From: Myxococcales bacterium
GTDB lineage: Bacteria; Myxococcota_A; Polyangia; Haliangiales; Haliangiaceae
NCBI GenBank assembly: GCA_947483555.1
Contig: CANKMW010000002.1
Location: 62,001-126,000 of the forward strand
Direction: 5' to 3'
Length of the DNA stretch: 64,000 bases
The notes under the pieces were generated by a model. The model was not told the origin of the DNA and did not search any database. It saw only the letters and a list, made by a program, of their open reading frames with translations. Positions 34,151 to 43,546 of this stretch are shown piece by piece (positions within the stretch are counted from its first letter, which is position 1; every line of letters begins with the position of its first letter). A program made the translations under genes and the position numbers.

Positions 34151-36268
34151 ATGCGTCGCCCTCATCTTGTTGTTCTCGCTCTCACGCTCGGGTTGATCGC
34201 GGCCGTGGCCGTCCCCGGCTGTTCGTGTAACAGCCGACCCGGCGAGGTACCCGAGTGCATCGGCGGCACCGACCTCGACGGTGACCGCTACGGCACCGGC
34301 TGTCCCGCCGGCCCCGATTGCAACGACTTCGATCCCGGCATCAACACCGACTGCTGCGCGTCCGGCATCTACCAGGGCTGTCCGTGCGACTCGACGATCG
34401 ACAGCCAGATCCCGTGCTTCGACGGCCCCCCCGACAAGTCGGGCACCCTGCCCTGCCAGCGCGGCGTCCGCTCGTGTAACCCGGCCGTCAACCTGTGGGA
34501 CGCCTGCATCGGCCAGGTCTTGCCGCAGGACGAGGTCTGCAACGGCTCCGACGACAACTGCGATGGCAGCGCCGACGAAGGCGTGATGAGCACCTGCGGT
34601 AACTGCCTGCCCGGCTGCGACGACACCGGCGTCGACACCGATCCGTTCCCGTGTATGGCCCAGAACCCGGCCATCGAGTGCGACGGCGTCGGCACCGATC
34701 CCAACGGCGACCTGGTCCTCGACAGCTCGACGATCGAGAACCACTACCTGTGGATCGCCAACGACCCCGAGGGCACGGTCACCAAGATCGACACCCGCAC
34801 CGGTCGCGAGATCGCCCGCTACGCGACCGTCACCCACACCCGGGTGGTCGATCACGTCGGCCGCGCCTTCGCGGCCTGGAACAGCGGCGCCCACCGGCCG
34901 TCGCGCACCGCGGTCGACTTCTACGGCGACGTCTGGATCGCCAACCGCGCCCCCAGCACCCAGCCGACGATCACCAAGATCGCCAACGACACCGTCGACT
35001 GCATCGACGCCAACACCAGCGGCACGATCGAGACCTCGCGCGACCTCAACGCCGACGGACGCATCGACATCGCCACCGCCGAGTTCCTGGCCGAGGCCGA
35101 CGAGTGCATCCTGATGACGGTCGCGATCGGCGCCCAGAACAGCTGGCAGGCGCGCGCCCTCGCCATCGACGCCGGCAACGCGGTCCAGGGCCAGGACAAC
35201 CCCGGCAACGTCTGGGTCGGCATGTACGGCGAGCAGGCCTTCTATCAGATCAACGGCTCGACCGGCGCGCTGATGCAGCGGGTGCCGGCGGTCGGCAGCT
35301 TCGCGACCGCGCTCGGCGTCAACGTCAACCCGTACGGCGCCGCCATCGACGGCCAGGGCCGGTTGTGGTCGATCGGCGGCTGCTGCGGCAGCCAGTACCT
35401 GTTGCGCATCGACACCACCCTGAACCCGGCGCCCGCGGCGCGCATGACCCAGCAGTCACCGGGCGGCGCCTACGGCATCACCGTCGACCTGATGGACCGG
35501 GTCTGGGTCGGCGCCTACACCGGGCCCAACGTCTACCGCTACACGCCCGCCACCGATGCGTGGGCCACCGTGACCATCCCCAACTCGTCGGGCTGGATCA
35601 CCCGCGGCGTCGGCATCGACACCCGCGGCAACGTGTGGGCCGCGCTGCACGGCGGCCCCAACTCGCGCCTGGCCCGAGTCGACGCCAGCAGCGCCACCTC
35701 GACCGGCCTGTGGGACGTCGGCGGCAACGTGGCCATCGGCGCCGGCGTCGACTTCGACGGCGACGTCTGGGCCGTCAACCAGTCGACGTCGAGCACCAGC
35801 CGCATTCACATCGACACCGTGACCGGCGAGCCAGCGCCGCACGCGACCACCGGCAACATCGTCGACACCTTCCCGACCGGGCCCAACCCGTACACGTACT
35901 CCGACTTCACCGGCCTCGGCCTGCGCACCGTCACGCGGCCGAGCGGCGAGTACCTGGTGCCGATCCAGGGCTGCACCGGCAACGAGCAGGCGACCTGGAC
36001 CGAGGTGACCTGGACCGCGACCGAGCCGCCCGGCACCGAGGTCGAGATCTTCGTCCGCGCCGGCGACGATCTCGCCACGCTGAACCAGGCCCCGATCTTC
36101 GGCCCCTGGACGGTGTCGCCGGCCAACCTGACCCTGCCGCCCGGACCGGTGCCGCCGGCGCGATATCTGCTGCTGATCATCCGCATGACGTCGCAGGATC
36201 GCGAGTCGACGCCCATCGTGCACAGCTACAACGTCGAGTGGAGCTGCCCCGGCGACGTCCCCGGGTGA
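34151..36268 (+). CDS. Lipoprotein with MopE-like motifs and a propeller domain
   Basis: A 705-residue surface lipoprotein. Signal with lipobox VPGC (Cys24) after GGAGG and ATG 34151. Residues ~40-145 are Cys/Asp-rich with MopE-type motifs: 'DLDGDRYGTGCPAGPDC' and 'EVCNGSDDNCDGSADEG', the latter matching the Cys-x-Gly-x-Asp-x2-Cys-Asp-Gly pattern of MopE copper/calcium-binding repeats. From ~180 the sequence has repeated 'GNVWVGMYG', 'GRLWSIGG', 'DRVWVGAYTG', 'GNVWAALHGG', 'GDVWAVNQS' blades, as in streptogramin-lyase (Vgb)/NHL-like propellers. I infer an outer-surface binding protein. The catalytic residues of virginiamycin lyase are not evident, so an enzymatic role is not claimed. Confidence 0.85.
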   Translation: MRRPHLVVLALTLGLIAAVAVPGCSCNSRPGEVPECIGGTDLDGDRYGTGCPAGPDCNDFDPGINTDCCASGIYQGCPCDSTIDSQIPCFDGPPDKSGTLPCQRGVRSCNPAVNLWDACIGQVLPQDEVCNGSDDNCDGSADEGVMSTCGNCLPGCDDTGVDTDPFPCMAQNPAIECDGVGTDPNGDLVLDSSTIENHYLWIANDPEGTVTKIDTRTGREIARYATVTHTRVVDHVGRAFAAWNSGAHRPSRTAVDFYGDVWIANRAPSTQPTITKIANDTVDCIDANTSGTIETSRDLNADGRIDIATAEFLAEADECILMTVAIGAQNSWQARALAIDAGNAVQGQDNPGNVWVGMYGEQAFYQINGSTGALMQRVPAVGSFATALGVNVNPYGAAIDGQGRLWSIGGCCGSQYLLRIDTTLNPAPAARMTQQSPGGAYGITVDLMDRVWVGAYTGPNVYRYTPATDAWATVTIPNSSGWITRGVGIDTRGNVWAALHGGPNSRLARVDASSATSTGLWDVGGNVAIGAGVDFDGDVWAVNQSTSSTSRIHIDTVTGEPAPHATTGNIVDTFPTGPNPYTYSDFTGLGLRTVTRPSGEYLVPIQGCTGNEQATWTEVTWTATEPPGTEVEIFVRAGDDLATLNQAPIFGPWTVSPANLTLPPGPVPPARYLLLIIRMTSQDRESTPIVHSYNVEWSCPGDVPG

Positions 36269-36308
36269 TCCAGCCCCAGGCCCAGGCCCAGCTCCAGGCC
36301 CGGCGGCC

Positions 36309-39300
36309 GTGACGATGGACCGAGTCGACGACGAGCTCGCGGCGGTCGCGGCGATCCTGGTCACGGATCGAACGCTGCGCGGCATCATCAAGCGCCACCG
36401 CCGGCTGCCCGGCCTCGGCTTGCAGGTCCCGCACGCGCACTGTCATGCGCTGCCGTCCGCCGAGCTCGCGCAGCTGGTCGCGGCCGGCGAGCTCGGCGTC
36501 GACCTCGCCGGGCTGCCCGCGCAGGTGGTGGTGATCAGCGGCGATCGCGACCAGCTCGCCGCCGGCGCCCCCGACGCCCTGACCCGGGCGTGGCGCACGA
36601 TCTTCCACGCTCGCATCCACCTGGTGTTCGACGACCTGCTGGCGCGCCGGGTCCTCACCGCCGCGATGATCCGCGAGCGCGTCCACCGGATCGGCCGCAC
36701 CGAGTTCCACGAGGTGCGCTTCGTCCTGCGGCAAGAGGAGCTGCTGCTGCCGCCGTTCGATGACACCAGCGCCTACGTCGAGTTCATCGCGCTCTATCTC
36801 GAGCTCCGGCACTTCGCGCCCCGCGTGCTCGAGCAGACCTTCCCGACCCTCCACGGCGCCGCCCGCGTCGACGCCATCATCGCGCTCGACGTCGATGTGC
36901 CAACCGTGCTGGCGGCGGCGCGGCCAGCGCGCGCGGTCGCGCAGCCGATCGAAGCCGTGATGCCCGAGGTCGACGTGCCGGCGGACGCGGCGCCGCCGCC
37001 GCCGCGCTGGGGTGGCCGCCTGGCCCGGCGCGCCGCCGACCGCGCACGCCAGCAGGGCAACCGCGCCCGCGCGGCCATCATGGCGGCGCGCGCCGGTGAG
37101 CTCGACGTCGCCCGGGCCGACCTCGATGAGCTGGTCGCGCGCCTGGCGCGGGCGCTGGGCGGTGCGCCGACCGCGGGCTGGGCCGAGGCGCTGTTGCCGG
37201 TCGCGCGGTTCGCCGCCAGCCAGCGCGTGCTGCGGTTCACCGCCGGTGCCCGGCTGCTGCACGACCTGCAGGCCGCCGGCCTGGTCGCCGAGCGCGAGCT
37301 CAAGGTCGTCGACGCCGTGGCGTGGGCGCTGTCGCGCGGCCGACAGCCGATCGTGCGGGCGCTGCCAGCCACCCGCGAGGTCCGCGTCGCCCGGCACCTG
37401 CGCGGCGCGGCCAAGAAGATCGCGAGCTGCGAGCTGGCGTCGCGACCGGAGCGCGAGGCCCTCGCCGCCGCGGTCCACGCCATGGTCGCGCACGCCAACC
37501 ACAACGTTCGCACCGTGCTGCGGCCCAAGATCGAGGAAGCGCTCGACGCCGACGAGCTGCGCCCGCGCCACCTGCCCGAGCGGGTGGCGCAGAAGAAGAT
37601 CGTCGACGAGCTGCTCGATCACGCGGTCGCGGTCGGCTCGCTGTCGATCGGCAACCTGCGCGACGCCATCGCGCACAACGACCTGAAGCTGCCCGACCTG
37701 CGGCCGATCCAGCTCGTGGTCGGCGACCAGCTCCTGCGCGCCGACCACATGCTCGCCCGGTCCCTCGACGGCGTGTACCGCCGCGGCGAGATCTATCTCC
37801 GCGTCCTGCAGAAGATCTCGTCGGTGCTGTCCGGCACCGGGCCCGGCCGCCTGCTCAGCCTGTACGTCCTGCTGCCGATCGTGGGCGCCTTCTTCGTCGT
37901 GGAAGGCCTGCAGCACATCGTCGGACCGATCGTGGAGCGCAGCGGTCACGTCGCGCCCGAGATCGCGACCACGCCGGCGTTCGTGGGCGTCGGCGTGATC
38001 GTGTTCTTGTTGCTGCACGCGTCGTGGTTCCGGCGCGCCACCCAGGTCGGGGTCCGGGTGCTGGGGCGCGGGCTCCGCGTGGCGTTCGTCGCCGTGCCCC
38101 GCCGGCTGTGGCGGGTCCCACTGGTGCGCCCGTTCACGCGCTGGTTGCTGTTGCCCGCCGTCCCGGCGGCGCTCGCGGTGGCCGTGCTCGGCGGCCTGCC
38201 GCGCTGGGTGGTCGCCGCCGGGTTGTTCGCGCTGACCGCGCTGGTCATCAACGCCAGCGTGGTCGAGGAGATGATCAGCGACTGGCTGCTGCGCTCGGGG
38301 CGTCAGCTCGCCCGCCGCATCCTGCCCGGGCTGATCCGATACGCGCTCGATCTGTTCTCGCGCCTGATCGAGCTGCTCGAGCGCGGCATCTATCGCATCG
38401 ACGAGCTGCTCCGCTTCCGTCCCCGGCAATCGAAGCTGGTCGTCATCGTCAAGGGCGTGCTCGGCACCCTGTGGTTCGCGGTCTCGTACCTCTTGCGGCT
38501 GTACGTGAACCTGTTCATCGAACCGACGGTGAACCCGATCAAGCACTTCCCGGTCGTCACGGTCGCCGCCAAGCTGATCCTGCCGTTCACGCCGCAGATG
38601 ATCAGCGCGATCGCCGAGCCGACCGGCAACCTGGTCGGCCCGACGCTCGGCGCCTCGCTGGGCGCGTTCACCGTCCTGGTGCTCCCCGGCCTGGCCGGCT
38701 TCCTGGCCTGGGAGCTCAACGGCAACTGGCAGCTGTACGGCGGCAACCGCGCCAAGCTGCTGCGCGGGGTCTCGATCGGCAGCCACGGCGAGACCATGGT
38801 CGGCTTCATCAAGCCCGGGTTCCATTCCGGGACCATCCCCAAGCTGCACGCCAAGCTGCGCCGCGCGACCTGGAAGGGTGACGAGCGCGGCGTCGCCCGC
38901 TACCTCGAGGGCCTGCACCACGTCGAGGAGGCGATCTGGAAGTTCACCGATCGGCAGCTGGTCTCGATGCTGAACGAGTCGCTGTCGTTCCGCGCCGACG
39001 ACGTCGCCGTGCACGACGTCGACATCGGCTCGAACCGCCTGCGCCTCGACCTGGTGTGCCCGAGCGTCGCGACCACGATCGCGACCATCAGCTTCGAGCA
39101 ACAGGCGGGATGGCTGGTCGCCGGCATCCCGCAGTCGGGCTGGATCGATGGGCTCGATGACAAGCAGCGCCGGATCTTCGAGATCGCGCTGGCCGGCTTC
39201 TACAAGCTGTCGGGGGTCGATCTGGTGCGCGAACAGATCGAGGACATCCTCAAGAGTGACGGCCTGTCGGTGCCGCCGTACGACATCGCCGACGAGGGCC

Positions 39301-39611
39301 TGGTGGTGTGGCCCGGCCCCGGCTTCGACACCGAGATCATCTACGACCTGGGCTCGCCTCACCTTGCGGCGGCGCTCCGTGGCGCCGCCTTCACCGGCCC
39401 GGTGCCGGTGCTGGCCGGCCGCAGCGCCCTGTTCGGCCGCGAGCCGGTGCGATGGTCGACCTGGGCAACCACCTGGCAGCACCTCGCCTTCGGCATGGAA
39501 CCGAAACCGGTGCTCGTCGGCCCCGGCCTGTTGCCAGCCCGTACACGTTCCGCGCAAGCGCCCGAACGCGCCGCGCGATCCGTGCCATCATCGGTGGCCG
39601 GTCATGGCTGA
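36309..39611 (+). CDS. 1100-residue multi-pass membrane protein of unknown function
   Basis: I do not recognise a family. Residues 1-510 are soluble and mostly helical with many Arg/Glu ('RARAAIMAARAGELDVARAD', 'REVRVARHLRGAAKKIASC'). Membrane segments appear at ~516-540 (LYVLLPIVGAFFVVEG), ~557-575 (FVGVGVIVFLLLHA), ~612-650 (a helical hairpin), ~712-738 (GVLGTLWFAVSYLLRLYVNL) and ~780-803 (AFTVLVLPGLAGFLAWEL). Residues ~803-1100 are soluble again. GTG 36309 or ATG 36315 may be the start. Its end overlaps the PP2C phosphatase gene by 8 bases, so the two are translationally coupled and probably act together, perhaps with the phosphatase controlling this protein. Confidence 0.85.
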   Translation: MTMDRVDDELAAVAAILVTDRTLRGIIKRHRRLPGLGLQVPHAHCHALPSAELAQLVAAGELGVDLAGLPAQVVVISGDRDQLAAGAPDALTRAWRTIFHARIHLVFDDLLARRVLTAAMIRERVHRIGRTEFHEVRFVLRQEELLLPPFDDTSAYVEFIALYLELRHFAPRVLEQTFPTLHGAARVDAIIALDVDVPTVLAAARPARAVAQPIEAVMPEVDVPADAAPPPPRWGGRLARRAADRARQQGNRARAAIMAARAGELDVARADLDELVARLARALGGAPTAGWAEALLPVARFAASQRVLRFTAGARLLHDLQAAGLVAERELKVVDAVAWALSRGRQPIVRALPATREVRVARHLRGAAKKIASCELASRPEREALAAAVHAMVAHANHNVRTVLRPKIEEALDADELRPRHLPERVAQKKIVDELLDHAVAVGSLSIGNLRDAIAHNDLKLPDLRPIQLVVGDQLLRADHMLARSLDGVYRRGEIYLRVLQKISSVLSGTGPGRLLSLYVLLPIVGAFFVVEGLQHIVGPIVERSGHVAPEIATTPAFVGVGVIVFLLLHASWFRRATQVGVRVLGRGLRVAFVAVPRRLWRVPLVRPFTRWLLLPAVPAALAVAVLGGLPRWVVAAGLFALTALVINASVVEEMISDWLLRSGRQLARRILPGLIRYALDLFSRLIELLERGIYRIDELLRFRPRQSKLVVIVKGVLGTLWFAVSYLLRLYVNLFIEPTVNPIKHFPVVTVAAKLILPFTPQMISAIAEPTGNLVGPTLGASLGAFTVLVLPGLAGFLAWELNGNWQLYGGNRAKLLRGVSIGSHGETMVGFIKPGFHSGTIPKLHAKLRRATWKGDERGVARYLEGLHHVEEAIWKFTDRQLVSMLNESLSFRADDVAVHDVDIGSNRLRLDLVCPSVATTIATISFEQQAGWLVAGIPQSGWIDGLDDKQRRIFEIALAGFYKLSGVDLVREQIEDILKSDGLSVPPYDIADEGLVVWPGPGFDTEIIYDLGSPHLAAALRGAAFTGPVPVLAGRSALFGREPVRWSTWATTWQHLAFGMEPKPVLVGPGLLPARTRSAQAPERAARSVPSSVAGHG

Positions 39612-40716
39612 CGTGAACATGCTCGTGTCTGCGCTCACCGACGTCGGGCTTGTGCGGACCACCAACGAGGACGGCTACGCCGTCACCGACCTGGCGAGCG
39701 GCGAGTTGATCGCCGTCGATGCCGCCGATCGCGCCGTCGACGTCCAGGATCGCGGCGTGCTGCTGGCGCTGTCGGATGGGATGGGCGGACACCAGGCCGG
39801 TGAGATCGCGAGCGCGCTGGTGCTCGAATCGTTGCAGGCCGCGCTGCAGCAGGACACCAAGGGCCACATCCACGAACAGCTCGAGCATGCGGTGTTGCGC
39901 GCCAACCAGACGGTGCTGAACGCGGCGCGCACCGACAACCGGCACGGCATGGGCGCGACGCTCACCGCCGTGTTCGTGCGCGGCGCCGAGGCCTACATCG
40001 CCGAGGTCGGTGACTCGCGAGCCTACTTGCTGCGCAACGGTCGCCTGCGGCAGATCACGCGCGACCAGAGTCTGGTCCAGCTGATGGTCGACCACGGCGT
40101 GATGTCGCCCGAGGAGGCCAAGCACTCGGCGAGCAAGAACGTGATCCTGCAGGCCATGGGGTTGGCCGAGGACGTGCGGGTCGCGATCGCCCGGCTCGAG
40201 CTGCGGCGCGGCGACCGCGTCCTGTTGTGCTCCGACGGCGTGACCAACGAGGTCGAGGACGACGAGCTCAAGGAGATCATGACCGGCAGCGAACCGCGGG
40301 CCGCGTGCGACGCCATGATCGCGCTCGCCAACGAACGCGGCGGCCGCGACAACTCGACCGCGATCGTCGCCGACCTGCGCGGCGACGGGCTCGAGCCTCC
40401 CGACGAGTTCGAGACCGTGACCTCGACCTACGAGGTGCTGCAGGCCTTCGAGTCCAGGCTCGGCGGCGCGCCGCCTGACGAGCCACCAGGCGCGCCGCCG
40501 ACCGCCGCCGCCGTGCCCGACCTGCCCGCGGACCCGGACGCCGCGACCGGACCGGCGCCAGCGGCGAAGCCAGCCGCGTCGCTGGCGTCGAGCACCACCG
40601 CCGGGGCGGGCGAGACCCAGAAGCTGGCGCGCGTGACCGGGCCGAGCTGGCGGACGGTCGCGATCGTGGCCGTGGTGCTGATCGTGATCCTGATCGTGCT
40701 CGTGGTCAGCGGCTGA
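39604..40716 (+). CDS. PP2C-family Ser/Thr phosphatase, tail-anchored
   Basis: A 370-residue protein phosphatase opposing Hanks kinases. Metal-binding and structural motifs are complete: TNEDG (~20), DGMGGHQAGE (~57-66), GMGATLTAVF, VGDSRAYLLRNG, LLCSDGVTN, GGRDNSTAIV. After residue ~265 a Pro/Ala-rich linker leads to one C-terminal membrane helix (TVAIVAVVLIVILIVLVV, ~350-367), so the catalytic domain should face the cytoplasm at the membrane. The ATG at 39604 lies inside the end of the 1100-residue membrane protein gene, so the pair is co-translated. The length and motif order match bacterial PstP/Stp-type phosphatases. Confidence 0.95.
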   Translation: MADVNMLVSALTDVGLVRTTNEDGYAVTDLASGELIAVDAADRAVDVQDRGVLLALSDGMGGHQAGEIASALVLESLQAALQQDTKGHIHEQLEHAVLRANQTVLNAARTDNRHGMGATLTAVFVRGAEAYIAEVGDSRAYLLRNGRLRQITRDQSLVQLMVDHGVMSPEEAKHSASKNVILQAMGLAEDVRVAIARLELRRGDRVLLCSDGVTNEVEDDELKEIMTGSEPRAACDAMIALANERGGRDNSTAIVADLRGDGLEPPDEFETVTSTYEVLQAFESRLGGAPPDEPPGAPPTAAAVPDLPADPDAATGPAPAAKPAASLASSTTAGAGETQKLARVTGPSWRTVAIVAVVLIVILIVLVVSG

Positions 40717-40758
40717 GCCCGGCGTTGCCTCGCGCCGGTCCAGGTGCCGCGGCCGGCG

Positions 40759-42390
40759 TCAGGCCGCCAGCAGCGCGCGCGCGATGACCTTGAGCACCAG
40801 GATCGGCTTCACGCCCTCGAAGATGGGCAGGACCAGCGCATCGACGACGTAGCGGCTGATCGGGTATTCCTCGGCGTAGCCCCAGCCGCCGTGCAGGAGC
40901 TGGCCGAGCTGGGTCACCTCGACCGCGACGTCGCACGCGAACAGCTTGGCCTGCGCGGCGAGCGGCGCCGCGGCGCGCTCGTCGCGATCCATGGCGACCG
41001 CGGCCTCGTAGGTGATGGCGCGAGCGGCCGCCAGCCGACACGCCATGCGTCCGAGGTGGAACTGGGTGAGCGGGAACTCGATGATCGGCTTGCCGAACTG
41101 GCTGCGGCTGGCGACGTACTCGGCGGTGCGCTCGACGGCGGCCTGGGCCACCCCGCAGGCGCGACCGCCGGTCTGCAGGCGGCCGGCGGCGAAGCCCGCC
41201 ATCTGCAGATAGAAGCCCTTGCCGACTCCGCCCGCCTCACCGACCAGGTGGGTGGCGGGGACGAACCAGTCCTCGAACGCCAGCGTGAACGAGTGCATCC
41301 CACGGTAGCCGGGGGTGCGATCGGCCTTCGCCGACAGGCGCCCGACCCCGCCCGGCTGGGTGGCGACGAAGTCGTGGCCGTCGAAGCGCGGTTTCTCGAC
41401 GATGAACAGCGACAGGCCGCGGGCGCCCTTGGCGGGATCCGGATCGGTGCGCGCGAGCACCGCGATCACGTTGGCGCGGCCGGCGAACGTGCACCACGCC
41501 TTGGCGCCGTTGATGACGTAGCCGGCGACCCCGTCCCGCGTCGCCGGCTCGGCCTTGCACGCCACCGCGGCGACGTCGCTGCCGATGTTGGGCTCGGTCA
41601 CCGAGATCGCGACCATCACCTCGCCCGAGCCGATGCGCGGCAGCCAGTGTTGCTTCTGGGCGTCGGTGCCACCGGCGAGCAGCGCCTTGGCCAGGATCTC
41701 CGGCCGCGTGATCAACGAGCCACCGCTGGCCAGCGAGGCCCGCGACAGCTCCTCGGTGGTGAGGATCATGGCCAGGTTGCCGAGCTCGTGGCCGCCGTAC
41801 TGTTCGGGAATGGACAGGCCGAAGAAGCCGAGCTCGGCCATGGCGTTGATGAAGCGGTCGGGGACCAGCTCGTCGTGGCGGTGGAGATGCTCGGCGTGGG
41901 GTGCGACCTCCTTGTCAGCGAACCCGCGCACCGTGGTGCGGATCTCGGCCAGCGTCGCCTCGAGCGGCCACGGGTTCTTGCCGCGGGCGTCGGCGACCGC
42001 GCGGCCGACGGCGCGGATGACGCCCTCGTTACCGAGCCGATGCAGCGCCGCTCGGACCTCGGCGCTGTACCCGGCGTCGACCCCGAGCTCGGCGGCCACC
42101 AGGTCGAGGCGCTCGCGCGCGCCGCGCGCCAGCTCGGCGACCGCGGCGAGCGCGGGATCGCGGAACGCCGGCGCGTCGCCGGCGTGGGCATCGATGGCGG
42201 CGAGCAGCGAACGCGCGGCGCGAACCTCGGTGGCGGCGTAGGTCACGCGGTCGACGACGACCTGGTGGTCGTCGATGCGTTCGCCCTTGCCGGTGAGCTC
42301 GGCAGCGCGCGCCAGCGCCGCCGTGGTCAGCGCCTCCGCGGCGGCCAGGACCGCGCGGGCGTCGTCGAGAACTGGACGTGGATCGCTCAT
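40759..42390 (-). CDS. Acyl-CoA dehydrogenase with N-terminal helical extension
   Basis: A 543-residue flavoenzyme that would oxidise an acyl-CoA at C2-C3 and pass electrons to ETF. The core (~140-540) shows 'LGFFGLSIPEQYGGHELGN', 'WLPRIGSGEVMVAISVTEPN', 'INGAKAWCTFAGRAN', 'RSQFGKPIIEFPLTQFHLG' and 'LLHGGWGYAEEYPISRYVVD' followed by FEG, where the usual catalytic Glu sits. About 140 extra N-terminal residues (Ala-rich helices) are not found in ordinary members of ~380-400 residues; similar longer forms exist in myxobacteria. ATG 42390 (MSDPRP) is preferred to an ATG seven codons upstream. It stands alone, convergent with the phosphatase gene. Confidence 0.9.
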   Translation of the reverse strand: MSDPRPVLDDARAVLAAAEALTTAALARAAELTGKGERIDDHQVVVDRVTYAATEVRAARSLLAAIDAHAGDAPAFRDPALAAVAELARGARERLDLVAAELGVDAGYSAEVRAALHRLGNEGVIRAVGRAVADARGKNPWPLEATLAEIRTTVRGFADKEVAPHAEHLHRHDELVPDRFINAMAELGFFGLSIPEQYGGHELGNLAMILTTEELSRASLASGGSLITRPEILAKALLAGGTDAQKQHWLPRIGSGEVMVAISVTEPNIGSDVAAVACKAEPATRDGVAGYVINGAKAWCTFAGRANVIAVLARTDPDPAKGARGLSLFIVEKPRFDGHDFVATQPGGVGRLSAKADRTPGYRGMHSFTLAFEDWFVPATHLVGEAGGVGKGFYLQMAGFAAGRLQTGGRACGVAQAAVERTAEYVASRSQFGKPIIEFPLTQFHLGRMACRLAAARAITYEAAVAMDRDERAAAPLAAQAKLFACDVAVEVTQLGQLLHGGWGYAEEYPISRYVVDALVLPIFEGVKPILVLKVIARALLAA

Positions 42391-42499
42391 GCGGCGGGCA
42401 GCGTACGTCACGCGCGCGCGCGGTGATATCGAAACTCGCGCGCTGAATCACGTCCACGGATCGAGGCGCGCTCGGCGCCGAACCCGAAGCCGAAACCGA

Positions 42500-43546
42500 C
42501 TACATCTGCGCCACGCGCGGGCATCCCCGCTCGCCGACGACCCCGCGCCGACTCGCCGCCATCGGCGTGTTGAAGTTGCCGCCGACCGCCCACGCTCTCC
42601 CCAGCTCGTCGATCCACGCCCCGTGCAGGTCGACGCCATTCGGCGCCCCGGCGCGCTCGTCGGCCCACCGTCCGGACTCGCGATCCCAGCGCAGCTTCAT
42701 CCCGGCGTTGCCGACCACCAGCACGCCGGCGGCGCCACACGCGACGCCGTTGGCGACGCTGCCCAGCGCCGGCTCGTCGCGCCACGACCAGCGCACGCCG
42801 TCCCACGCGTACAGCCGCTGGCCGGCGACCGCGTAGACCTCCGACGCCGAGCAGCCGTGCACGGTCAGCGCCGGCGCCGGCGTGGCCAGCTCGGCCGAGT
42901 GATCGACCACCGCCGTGGCGGTCGCGTGCAACATCGTGCCGCCCTCGCCCGCGATCCACACGTCGCCGGCCGCCGCGCCCCAGACCTTGAACAGCGTCGC
43001 GCCGCGCACCGGCACGCCGGGCGGGGTCGTGAACCGGGCGCCATCCCAGCGACGCACGAAGTCGTCCTCGGCATCGCCGCCGCCGCCGGCCACGCCACCG
43101 ACGATCCACACGTCGTCCGGCGCGCTGCCCCACACGCCGTACAGCGTGGCGTCGGTGGCGATGCGCTCGATGCTGACGTCCGCGCCGCGGCGCCGCACCA
43201 CCAGGCCGTGCTCGCCGACCATCCAGGTCGTACCGTCCGACGCGGTCCAGACCCACCACAGCGTGTCGTCGCCGGCCGGGCCGGCCGGATCGTGACGGGT
43301 CCAGCGCTCGCCGTCCCAGTGGGCGGCGAGCGGACCGCCCAGCCCGAGCCCGCCGCCGACCACCCAGACGTCGTCGACCGCCACCCCCTGCACCGCCAGC
43401 GCGGCCCGATCGAGCTCGGCGAGCGCCGCCCAGTCAGTGCAGTCGTCATCGGGACAGCCGGCGAGCGCGAGCGCGGCGACGGCGGCCACCACGCCCCAGG
43501 CCGCGCGGTTCAATCGACCCCGCCGTCGATCGGATCGGTCGGGCAT
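42500..43546 (-). CDS. Lipoprotein with 'DVWIVGG' propeller repeats
   Basis: A 348-residue lipoprotein (lipobox ALAGC, Cys31). The mature part is built of repeated blades around Val-Trp and Gly ('AVDDVWVVGGGLGLGGPLA', 'GVWGSAPDDVWIVGG', 'KVWGAAAGDVWIAGEGG', 'GAWIDELGRAWAVGGNF'), a repeat class frequent in myxobacterial surface proteins and likely to fold as a beta-propeller. ATG 43546 lies within the end of the preceding lipoprotein gene (37-base overlap), so it is the third gene of a coupled set (44112-45146, 43510-44121, 42500-43546). A CCGAAG/CCGAAA hexamer run covers its last codons. Ligand unknown. Confidence 0.8.
   Translation of the reverse strand: MPDRSDRRRGRLNRAAWGVVAAVAALALAGCPDDDCTDWAALAELDRAALAVQGVAVDDVWVVGGGLGLGGPLAAHWDGERWTRHDPAGPAGDDTLWWVWTASDGTTWMVGEHGLVVRRRGADVSIERIATDATLYGVWGSAPDDVWIVGGVAGGGGDAEDDFVRRWDGARFTTPPGVPVRGATLFKVWGAAAGDVWIAGEGGTMLHATATAVVDHSAELATPAPALTVHGCSASEVYAVAGQRLYAWDGVRWSWRDEPALGSVANGVACGAAGVLVVGNAGMKLRWDRESGRWADERAGAPNGVDLHGAWIDELGRAWAVGGNFNTPMAASRRGVVGERGCPRVAQM

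Noticed and set aside
34151..36268. Virginiamycin B lyase (antibiotic resistance) assignment
   Set aside because: The propeller repeats are similar, but the lipoprotein signal, MopE motifs and lack of visible catalytic residues do not support a resistance enzyme.
36177..39557. 1126-codon open frame on the minus strand
   Set aside because: Antisense to the large membrane protein; its composition (Gln, His, Asp, Arg) is an artefact of third-position GC and shows no fold.
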